The position numbers were made by a program, and so were the translations under genes. From the NCBI RefSeq assembly GCF_014385165.1, contig NZ_JACRTF010000001.1, positions 3,720,001 through 3,784,000 of the forward strand: a DNA stretch of 64,000 bases, given 5' to 3'. Within the stretch, counting starts at the first letter, position 1. The number at the start of each line of letters is the position of its first letter. The notes beneath the pieces were generated by a model, which was not told where the DNA came from, searched no databases, and saw only the letters and a list, made by a program, of their open reading frames with translations. This stretch comes from Jilunia laotingensis. Its GTDB lineage: Bacteria > Bacteroidota > Bacteroidia > Bacteroidales > Bacteroidaceae. Positions 57,151-64,000 of this stretch are shown here, in pieces.

Positions 57151-57624
57151 TCATATTGTTTCAATATAGTGTTCGATAGATTGAATAAGAGATGTAGATG
57201 CGGTTTCCCCTATACGATGCAATACTTTCAAATCGTTATTTAGTAATAGATCCTTTAATTGCTTTTGGTCATAGGCGACATAAGCATATCCTAATTCGTT
57301 CATTTTCATTGCTGTATGTAGTTGGTGATCATTCCTATGTTCTTGAAAAGAAGCAAGGCGTGGAAAAATAATTATGGGCTTTTCTTTAAATAATGCAGAT
57401 ATAATGGTTCCCATTCCAGCATGGGATATTATGATTCTAGCTTTTTCAAATAATTCTTCAAATTCTTTTGGAGATAAAAAATCAACAGTATTTATATTAT
57501 GAGGTTGATATTGACCTCCATATACTTGAGCAATGACAGGTTCATTAATATCTATAGCTAAATCATCAATTATTTTAATCAATCTATCAAATGGGGCTTG
57601 TGTACCAATTGTTACTAAAATCAT
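57151..57624 (-). CDS. Alg13/PssE-like glycosyltransferase subunit
   Basis: A 157-aa protein equal to the C-terminal (UDP-sugar-binding) half of GT28-type transferases. MILVTIGTQAPFDRLIKI opens it, and IISHAGMGTIISAL is the nucleotide-sugar loop, followed by KPIIIFPRLASFQEHRNDHQ. It acts with a membrane-anchored Alg14-like partner, which is the gene just upstream (16-base gap). The sugar transferred is unknown. Confidence 0.88.
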   Translation of the reverse strand: MILVTIGTQAPFDRLIKIIDDLAIDINEPVIAQVYGGQYQPHNINTVDFLSPKEFEELFEKARIIISHAGMGTIISALFKEKPIIIFPRLASFQEHRNDHQLHTAMKMNELGYAYVAYDQKQLKDLLLNNDLKVLHRIGETASTSLIQSIEHYIETI

Positions 57625-57640
57625 AATTATTTTATTAAAA

Positions 57641-58099
57641 TTACTCCAAAATGTTTCCTGCGTAAATTATATGTTTATCAGACAAATGGTTCCATTGTGT
57701 GTAAATGCATGATGAAAATTTGGAAGCAATGTATCCACTCATTGATAATTTCTGAATATTTGCAATGCTATCGATCCAAACTGTTTTTTTTCCACAAATT
57801 TTTGCAGCAAATAAAAATATTAATCCTGGAGCTGCCCCTGTGCTTATTACTACATCAGGCGATTCTTTTATGATTAATTTCATAGCAGAAAAGAAAACTG
57901 GTAATAATAAATAAGCATTCCACCGACTAAAATCTTTTATACAGTAGAATTTGCTTTTTTCGACCATTGCTTCACATCCGGTATTTGTAGATACATAAAC
58001 AACGTTTATTTTTTTTTCCAACGGTTTTGTTATTCTCAAAAGTTGTATCCAATGTCCGCCAATAGATGATACTGCCATTATTTTTTTCTTTCTTTCCAT
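57641..58099 (-). CDS. Alg14/PssD-like glycosyltransferase subunit
   Basis: A 152-aa membrane-anchored acceptor-binding half of the split GT28-type enzyme. Family segments: MAVSSIGGHWIQLLRI at the N-terminus, DVVISTGAAPGLIFLFAAK and KTVWIDSIANIQKLSMSG. In characterised pairs this subunit brings the lipid-linked acceptor and recruits Alg13/PssE. The pair is therefore one enzyme. Its start codon overlaps the upstream stop by one base (TAATG), showing coupling. Confidence 0.88.
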   Translation of the reverse strand: MERKKKIMAVSSIGGHWIQLLRITKPLEKKINVVYVSTNTGCEAMVEKSKFYCIKDFSRWNAYLLLPVFFSAMKLIIKESPDVVISTGAAPGLIFLFAAKICGKKTVWIDSIANIQKLSMSGYIASKFSSCIYTQWNHLSDKHIIYAGNILE

Positions 58100-58995
58100 T
58101 ATTTACAACATTCTGTAATTTGGTCTCCCATTTCATTTAACATCTTTTGTGAGAAATACGCCATTCTGCATCCATTTGATGTAAATGTAAGTTCTCCAAA
58201 ATAAACTTTTGAATTAGATACATATAAATCTACTCTTACTACTTCAAAATCTTCAGATAAAATTTCTGCATACCTTATCATTTCCTCCAAACAGTCAGGT
58301 TTAGGAACTCTACTGCTGTTTTTATATTTAGATGTAATTTCTTCATGCAGAGATGTCCAATTTGGTAACTCATATAAATTTAAATCTACTTTATGATTTT
58401 GAAAATTTCGATTACATACTGTCAAGCAATATTTGGCTTTTCCTTTAAAGCACCAAAATTTATAATCTATAATAGAAGAAGAAATAGTTCTATGATTATT
58501 TGTTAATAGTTCTTCTGCTATAACACATTGTTTTATTTCTCTATAATGCGGTTCTGCAGATGTGATCCCAAAAGGATGTCTCATCCATTTATTCAATAAT
58601 GAAATTATATCTTCTTTTTTGATATCTTGCTTATTGTTTACTAATATTACAGAGCCAAAGCCATTATTTGTTTTTAAAACAAATTGTTCTGGAAGTTTAT
58701 CAAAATCTATTTCAGAAGGATGTCTATAGACTCCATACAACTTTACTAATAAATGTTCCAGTTTTTTCTTTATGACATATTCTCTTACTAAATATTTATC
58801 TGCTAATCTTGTCCATTTTTGAATATCAGTGTGAAAAGTTAACCACATCAATTTCTCATTTAAATCGTGTGGATGATTCATATCAGCAAACTTGTGAAAT
58901 TTAAAAAAATACATCAATTTGGAGAGAATATAAGGATTCAAAATTTTTATTTTTTCCCCTCCTCTGATTAAATAATATCGTAATTTATCTAACAT
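58099..58995 (-). CDS. TupA-like ATP-grasp protein
   Basis: A 298-aa protein of the TupA-like ATP-grasp family found in polysaccharide clusters. Visible signatures are NLNEKLMWLTFHTDIQKW-type segment near 44, DKYLVREYV, the FVLKTNNGFGSVI loop and IDYKFWCFKG, with FEVVRVDLYVSN and KVYFGELTFTSNGCRM at the end (metal/ATP-grasp carboxylates D and E). Some relatives are annotated as glycosyltransferases; ATP-dependent amide or ester ligation on sugars is the ATP-grasp expectation. Function in this locus is inference. Confidence 0.85.
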   Translation of the reverse strand: MLDKLRYYLIRGGEKIKILNPYILSKLMYFFKFHKFADMNHPHDLNEKLMWLTFHTDIQKWTRLADKYLVREYVIKKKLEHLLVKLYGVYRHPSEIDFDKLPEQFVLKTNNGFGSVILVNNKQDIKKEDIISLLNKWMRHPFGITSAEPHYREIKQCVIAEELLTNNHRTISSSIIDYKFWCFKGKAKYCLTVCNRNFQNHKVDLNLYELPNWTSLHEEITSKYKNSSRVPKPDCLEEMIRYAEILSEDFEVVRVDLYVSNSKVYFGELTFTSNGCRMAYFSQKMLNEMGDQITECCK

Positions 58996-59011
58996 GTTAT
59001 TTGTAAAAGCA

Positions 59012-60088
59012 TTATTTGTTTAGTAAATTTTCATAAATTAAGATTAGTCTTTTTTCGATTTCATTTGGAAAGTGTTTCTTGCTCAATTGATAAGAGATCT
59101 CTCCCATTTCTTTTCGTCGTAAATCTGATAATAGCATTTTGTCAATACTTTCTTTTAATGCTTGTTGATCTCCTGGTGTAATTAACAACCCATTTTGAGA
59201 ATTTAAAACGATTTCGGGTATACCTCCAACATTTGTTGCAATGATGGGTAATTTATATGACATTGCTTCAAGGATGGATATCGGCAATCCTTCAAAATAT
59301 GATGGTAAAAGATAAACATCTGATTGAGCCAGTAGCATTTGTTTTTTTTCTCCGCTAACCCAACCTAAACAAAACACTAAATCTTCTAGTTCGAATTTTT
59401 TAATTTGTTTTTGTACTTCTTCTATTTCTCCAATCCCCCCCAATAAGCATTTTAGCTTTCCGCTGTATTCAGCCTTATTGTCTCGTAAAACTTCCAATAT
59501 GTCATAAATACCTTTTGCTTTATTAATTTGGCCCATAAATAAAAAAGAACAATATTCTTGAGCCCTTTTGTTGTTGATAATTATAGGTTTAGGTATAATG
59601 TTATCAATAATTTTGACATTTTCAGGATTTGTGATTATTGATTTAAAAAAAGTCATCCAATTTTCAGAAAGAGCAATAATGAGATCGCATTTATTTAGTG
59701 TATGTCTTACACAATAAGGATGTTTTTTATAGAAATTTTTAAAACCACCGCCATGAATATGATATATTACTTTCTTATTAAATATTTTTGCCAAATATAT
59801 AAATATAGCTTTTCTCCAAAAACTTCCTTTAGAAGCACCGTGGATATGCACTATCTTTATATCTTTTTGGGGCATAAACCAAAGATAAGAACTTAATCCA
59901 TAAATAGTTTGTAATATTCGAACTAATAAGCTACCATCACGAGTACTTGCTACAAAATGAAAATCTTCATATATTTCTGAGTACATTTTTATAACATGAG
60001 ACATCCCGCCTAATGTTTTTATATAATGGGGAGCGACAGTTAATATCTTAGATGAAATCTTTTTGTTTATCACAATTTTACTATTCAA
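59012..60088 (-). CDS. Glycosyltransferase family 4
   Basis: A 358-aa GT-B fold transferase. The N-terminal Rossmann half includes LTVAPHYIKTLGGMSHVIK and the signature HIHGASKGSFWRK; the C-terminal half has SFLFMGQINKAKGIYDIL, CLLGGIGE, and the EX7E motif in SYFEGLPISILEAMSYKLPI. Donor sugar unknown. It is the first gene of the operon, and a full promoter (TTTG, 20 bases, TAGTTTTG) lies just upstream. Confidence 0.92.
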   Translation of the reverse strand: MNSKIVINKKISSKILTVAPHYIKTLGGMSHVIKMYSEIYEDFHFVASTRDGSLLVRILQTIYGLSSYLWFMPQKDIKIVHIHGASKGSFWRKAIFIYLAKIFNKKVIYHIHGGGFKNFYKKHPYCVRHTLNKCDLIIALSENWMTFFKSIITNPENVKIIDNIIPKPIIINNKRAQEYCSFLFMGQINKAKGIYDILEVLRDNKAEYSGKLKCLLGGIGEIEEVQKQIKKFELEDLVFCLGWVSGEKKQMLLAQSDVYLLPSYFEGLPISILEAMSYKLPIIATNVGGIPEIVLNSQNGLLITPGDQQALKESIDKMLLSDLRRKEMGEISYQLSKKHFPNEIEKRLILIYENLLNK

Positions 60089-60101
60089 TTTATTCAGTTG
60101 A

Positions 60102-60133
60102 CAAAACTAAGGAAATATTATAAGACTGACAAA
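60102..60133 (-). promoter_or_regulatory. Promoter of the polysaccharide operon
   Basis: On the minus strand, -33 TTTG (60130-60133) and -7 TAGTTTTG (60102-60109) are 20 bases apart and lie 14 bases before the first gene. No flanking inverted repeats of the Mpi-invertible capsule-promoter type were seen within 200 bases. Confidence 0.65.
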
Positions 60134-61536
60134 TAAACTTATATTATTTGTGATAAGTCTATGATAAAAGACCCATTTCCCCTCTATTTTCTAAATCTCT
60201 CTCTTTGTATAAAGAAGGTATGTTGATTTATGGAACAATTAAGTGCAAATAGTGTTAGATAATTTTTGAGAATGTTTATGAATTAGCGCAATACAGGATG
60301 TTTAGGCCTTTTGCGATTTGTATAATTTCTAACTGCTTCTTCAATTATAAAGATTTGAATTCTTTTTCGATTGTATTATAATTTGGGTATTATTAGTTAC
60401 CCGTGTTGGCTTTATTCTTTGGTTATTTACCCTTTTGATTATCATGTGTGTTAAGTAGCCTATTTTCAGGTTGAAAAAGGAAAATTATGTGAAGGGGTTG
60501 AAAATGAATGATTTGCATAACAAATCGAAGTTCAAGAAGGACACAACATTTTAGATGAATGAAATAAATTTAGGAAACGAACTAATGAAAAAACATAAAC
60601 TTGTTTGTATCAATTGGAAATTGTTTGTTACTAATCCTTAGAAAATTGCTATTGAGTTATATATCGTGTTAAACGTTGTCATTAGGCAGTAAGTGTATAT
60701 GTAGCACATATTTGTATTCGAACTGTATTTTTTTGAATATCATCTAATCTTTAGATTTTAAGATGTTTTTGGAAGTTTTTGAAAAGCAATTTGGCTTGCT
60801 GGCGTTTTTTATAAAATTCGGCAACTTAAAGTGTGGAAATATGCATTGCATTAATTATACATGTGAATTCCCATTCTTGTTCTTCACCGCAGTATCTAAT
60901 CATTCTGATTTTTTGGAGATAGTATTGTTTAGGGTAAAACATTATCAAAAGAGCATTTATGTCTGAAATCGCATTCTTAGATAGTCTAAGTGTCCATTTG
61001 AGGGGCAGTATTAAAAATTCTTTTTTGTTCTGACAAGTAACTAGTATCTTATCTGATGAATCTTATATTACATTTTGAAGTTATTATAACAGTGATCACA
61101 CTTGTGGACAATTTAGTAGAACTTATCCCTTACTAAGAATGCACTAGTTTTGTGGTATTTATTTCAAAGAACTCTTTTAGAGTTTAATGGGGTGGCAATG
61201 TGTATGTAACTAATTGTTAAAGATAGCTCAATATGTGCCTTTTTGTGATTGTATTCAAATTCCATATTCAGTTGAAAATAATTGATTCAATGGTAAACTT
61301 TAAGACTTGTGTTATGTGGTTGTAGATTTACCTCATAGTAATTCTTTATTGTTTATAATTAATTTAGTCGTATGTAAGCGCAGAAAAATTAAGAATAAAA
61401 GTTTGCCCTATAACAATGTTATAAAACAATTTTGTTAATCATTAAAATAATATTATAAAAACAGGGCTAATTATGAAATTAATAGTTATCTTGCGCTGTA
61501 ATTAATCTTAATATTTACTTTTAAAAATTCATTGTT
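60134..61536. other. Gene-free AT-rich region between polysaccharide and exported-protein genes
   Basis: No credible gene was found in these 1.4 kb. The only longer frame (60763-60966, 67 codons plus strand) is rich in Phe, Cys and Lys, lacks features and is probably chance. No tRNA, terminator of note or insertion-sequence end was seen. A degenerate promoter-like TTATCTTG lies about 50 bases before the ATG at 61537. The region may hold decayed sequence or regulatory DNA. Confidence 0.5.
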
Positions 61537-62556
61537 ATGAAAAAGCTTATTTGTGTTTTCTTTTGGTGTTTTCTTTATTGTTTTTACGGATTTTCCCAAA
61601 CTTCACAGCAAGCTACAAGTCTTTTTGTGAATGATACTAGAGATGTCAATGAGCTTCCTAGTTCTTTTAAAAGGGAAATCAGAGCTAATTTAAAAAAAAC
61701 GTCTGTGGTTGGATTAGAAAATTACGGTACATTTTCCACTAATTTATCAATAGCTCCTTGGAATGATGGATCGGCTGGACTGAATCATCAATTAAATTTC
61801 AATGATAAAGGAATATTTTATAGAAATGGAAATGTTTCTACTAATTTATGGAATAATTGGAACAGAGTAATGTTGGCTGATTCCGAAGGAAATGTAGAAT
61901 TGATAGGCTCTGCAAAATCTCAAAATGATGAGTCATATGTATCTCTTATTTTAAGTAATAAAGGTGTTAATGGTGGACCACATCGTTGGAAAATTTCTAC
62001 AGCCTCGTATGCCGGTGGTTATGGTGTTAAATCTAATGGTTATGAAATATGGGAATATCCTGCATTGGTAAATAGCAATGATGATTGTTGTAAACGTCGT
62101 TTTGTTATACAAACATGTAGAGATCAAGCATCATATTCTGCTGTAATCATAGGTCCTAAAGGTGGATTAAATATTGGATATCCATATTATTATACGGCTA
62201 CTGATTTAAATGCTTTATCAGTGAATGGCAATGTAGCGATCGGTACTGTCAATACTGAAGGCTATAAATTGGCCGTTAATGGCATTATTGGTGCAGCAGA
62301 AATAATAGTTAAACCTGATTGGGCAGATTTTGTTTTCAAGAAAGAGTATAAACTTCCAACATTGAATGAAGTAGAACAGCATATCAATGAGAAAGGGACA
62401 CTCCCTGGTGTTCCATCGGAGGAAGAAGTCAAGGTTAATGGTATAAAAGTCGGAGAAGTAAATGCACTTTTACTTCAGAAAATAGAAGAATTGACTTTAT
62501 ATGTTATTAAGCAGCAAAGAGAGATAGATGAATTGAAACAAAAGATTAAAGATTAG
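61537..62556 (+). CDS. Exported tail-fibre-like protein with C-terminal coiled coil
   Basis: A 339-aa protein with signal peptide (MKKLICVFFWCFLYCFYGFS, cleaved before Q21). The middle, residues 55-235, is beta-rich and repetitive in Gly/Asn/Tyr. The segment VNGNVAIGTVNTEGYKLAVN, then LPTLNEVEQHINEKGTLPGV and a final coiled coil (KIEELTLYVIKQQREIDELK), is the C-terminal trimerisation/chaperone-like module seen in phage tail fibres and in many exported Bacteroidetes proteins. No phage genes are nearby. Two bases separate it from the next gene, so they form an operon. Confidence 0.8.
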   Translation: MKKLICVFFWCFLYCFYGFSQTSQQATSLFVNDTRDVNELPSSFKREIRANLKKTSVVGLENYGTFSTNLSIAPWNDGSAGLNHQLNFNDKGIFYRNGNVSTNLWNNWNRVMLADSEGNVELIGSAKSQNDESYVSLILSNKGVNGGPHRWKISTASYAGGYGVKSNGYEIWEYPALVNSNDDCCKRRFVIQTCRDQASYSAVIIGPKGGLNIGYPYYYTATDLNALSVNGNVAIGTVNTEGYKLAVNGIIGAAEIIVKPDWADFVFKKEYKLPTLNEVEQHINEKGTLPGVPSEEEVKVNGIKVGEVNALLLQKIEELTLYVIKQQREIDELKQKIKD

Positions 62557-62558
62557 AA

Positions 62559-63434
62559 ATGATGAGGAATATCAAATATTTGATAATTGTATTTTTGATG
62601 CTTTCCCCATTTGTATGTTCTTATGGTGATGGTTATAATTTAACTGGGGAAGCATATCCTTATCCAGGTAGAGTATATATATATCGTTATGATATACCGA
62701 CAGGCATTCAGAGAAGTTATGGCACTGTAACATGGAAAGTTACTAATGGGAAAATAAGAGACTCAAATGGTGATTTTACTTTACATTCATTAACTCAACC
62801 TTCTTTGCATGTTGGTGATAAAATATATGTGATATGGGATGAAGATGATAACGATGCTTTAGGTTCTATTGAGATAGTAAATAATGCCTTTATGGATGTA
62901 TATATTCAATCTGGAGATGTAGTTATTAATGATGTTTTTTTTAATGCATCGCATGATCAATATTTTGAAGGAACTTATCTGGCTTTAAAGAATCTTGCTA
63001 TTGGAAGTAGGGCAAACATTACTTTTAACGGCTATAAATCCGTTCATATTCTCCCGGGTTTTGAAACTGAGCGAGGTTGTAAAGTTAGAATATGTAATGA
63101 TCCATTTTGGGTTTATTCATTATCTGAAACTCGTAATTTGGATAACTCTTTAGGATATATAGATGATGAAAAAGATACTGAATTTTATAGTTTAACTTCA
63201 ACTCTATCAGAAAAAAGAGTAACCTTGTCTTGTAATATTTCAGAAAAATCAAATGATGCTCAAATATACATTTATAATTCATCTGGCATTGTAATATTCA
63301 AGAAAAGTATTGATTTTGTTGGAAAGGGGAATATTTGTGTTGATGCATCAGAATGGTCAGCAGGTATTTATCTATATACATTAATAATTGATGGTAGCAT
63401 CAGTGATACGAAAAGAATGATAATATCTAATTGA
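62559..63434 (+). CDS. Exported protein with T9SS-type C-terminal sorting-like domain
   Basis: A 291-aa protein with signal peptide (IKYLIIVFLMLSPFVCSYG). Residues 30-120 look like an Ig-like or PKD-type beta domain (GTVTWKVTNGKIRDSNGDF). Around 125-180 there is a FNASHDQYFEGTYLALKNL segment followed by VHILPGFETERG, resembling the carbohydrate-surface or fibre-linked repeats of the group. The last 75 residues, with IYIYNSSGIVIFKKSI and WSAGIYLYTLIIDGSISDTK, match type A secretion/sorting domains (strand, GIYLY, then K-R). Met2 is an alternative start. Confidence 0.78.
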   Translation: MMRNIKYLIIVFLMLSPFVCSYGDGYNLTGEAYPYPGRVYIYRYDIPTGIQRSYGTVTWKVTNGKIRDSNGDFTLHSLTQPSLHVGDKIYVIWDEDDNDALGSIEIVNNAFMDVYIQSGDVVINDVFFNASHDQYFEGTYLALKNLAIGSRANITFNGYKSVHILPGFETERGCKVRICNDPFWVYSLSETRNLDNSLGYIDDEKDTEFYSLTSTLSEKRVTLSCNISEKSNDAQIYIYNSSGIVIFKKSIDFVGKGNICVDASEWSAGIYLYTLIIDGSISDTKRMIISN

Positions 63435-63668
63435 GGAGGAAGAAGAGGATGAACTTTTCTTGATTCTACTTTTGATGTAGTGAATATCGAAATTAGTATA
63501 ATTATATATCTAAAAATAAACTTGTAGTGAACAAATTTTTGATATTTCAAAAGATATAGACTTATTTTATCAAATGCCAATATAACATTATAATAAGTAT
63601 TGTGGATTGAAAATGTAATTCCTACCTACTATATTCAAATTTAATATTTATTTTTTTAATTTACTGTT

Positions 63669-64000
63669 ATGAGAAGAAAGATCGTTTTTTATTAGGTTTA
63701 GTATTATGTCTGTTGTTGAGTATTATAAATCCGATATGCGCTCAAGAAGGTGGAACAGGTGTAAATGGTTTATCGATTGGCTCTACCACCAATAATACTT
63801 ATTCCGCATTGGTAATACAAGGAGCTAATAAACCATATTTTGAATCAGGTAAACGTGATATCGTTTTTAAATTCAAAGATGCTGGTATGAGTGCAGTAAG
63901 GGCATACAGAAATGGATGGTATGGAACCTATTTACAATTTCTTACTAGTCATGATACAACTACAGTATCATTACGACCAAGGATGCATATTGATTCTTTT
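63669..64000 (+). CDS. Third exported tail-fibre-like gene, frameshifted in the signal peptide, 3' end missing
   Basis: The ATG at 63669 is in the same TGTTATGA setting as the ATG at 61537, but its frame (MRRKIVFY) stops after eight codons. From the T6 run at 63685-63690 the next frame continues as a textbook signal-peptide core (LLGLVLCLLLSIINPICAQ) and then stays open to the window end (EGGTGVNGLSIGSTTNNTYS and on). One extra T would join them exactly. The mature part, Gly/Asn/Thr-rich with AYRNGWYGTYLQF, resembles the 61537 protein. Pseudogene, slippage-switched gene or sequence error. Confidence 0.65.

Noticed and set aside
60089-60300. Invertible (Mpi-type) capsule promoter
   Set aside because: No pair of flanking inverted repeats was found around the promoter at 60102-60133.
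60763-60966. 67-codon ORF in the gene-free region after the polysaccharide operon
   Set aside because: Composition is Phe/Cys/Lys-heavy as expected for AT-rich noncoding DNA; no promoter box, domain or neighbour supports it.

Overview
The window looks like chromosomal DNA of a gut-type Bacteroides (Bacteroidaceae). The reasons are direct: many genes are preceded by the Bacteroides -7 promoter box TAnnTTTG rather than an E. coli -10, Shine-Dalgarno sequences are mostly absent, intergenic DNA is AT-rich, and the gene set is typical of the group (serine palmitoyltransferase, PutA without a DNA-binding domain, agmatine deiminase with N-carbamoylputrescine amidase, a Wzi capsule protein, exported proteins with a Bacteroidetes-type C-terminal sorting domain). 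The species cannot be named from the sequence alone.

Layout. 1-8.6 kb: the 3' part of htpG, an outer-membrane patatin phospholipase, three tandem tRNA-Arg(ACG) genes, dapA, ligA and trmD. 8.8-14.5 kb: pyrK-pyrD, an XRE-type regulator, a 1.15 kb AT-rich gene-free stretch full of palindromes and short repeats, holA, an AMP nucleosidase and a lone HsdR-N/PD-(D/E)XK domain protein. 14.6-20.4 kb: a complete RND tripartite efflux operon (outer-membrane factor, adaptor, pump). 20.5-24.0 kb: a zinc-ribbon coiled-coil protein with a Nif3 protein, a VOC protein and a GNAT protein sharing one palindromic divergent promoter, and a small lipoprotein. 24.1-28.3 kb: a three-gene [FeFe]-hydrogenase operon of the NAD-linked, electron-bifurcating type. 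28.4-30.2 kb: a FetAB-like ABC exporter with a small partner gene. 30.2-30.9 kb: an Ig-like gene remnant and a dense repeat cluster. 30.9-37.2 kb: a ferredoxin-domain protein, the agmatine-to-putrescine pair and putA.

37.3-43.8 kb: gtrA-like, aspS, a lipid kinase diverging from serine palmitoyltransferase, two small genes, two tandem tRNA-Pro(TGG) genes and trmN6. 44-48.7 kb: lon-tgt-lptF/G-like operon; this TGT lacks the usual zinc cysteines. 48.8-52.9 kb: a thioredoxin-fold protein without a CXXC motif behind a possibly structured leader, serB, a DEAD-box helicase and a lipoprotein. 53-60.1 kb: an eight-gene surface-polysaccharide operon on the minus strand, ending in ugd. 60.1-61.5 kb: gene-free. 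61.5-64 kb: three tandem exported proteins, two of them resembling tail fibres. The third carries an apparent one-base deletion in a T tract inside its signal peptide.

Most of the window is core metabolism and housekeeping. The accessory parts are the polysaccharide locus, the tail-fibre-like array, the 30.3-30.9 kb remnant and repeats, and the 11.0-12.16 kb AT-rich region. No CRISPR array, insertion sequence, integrase or phage module was seen.
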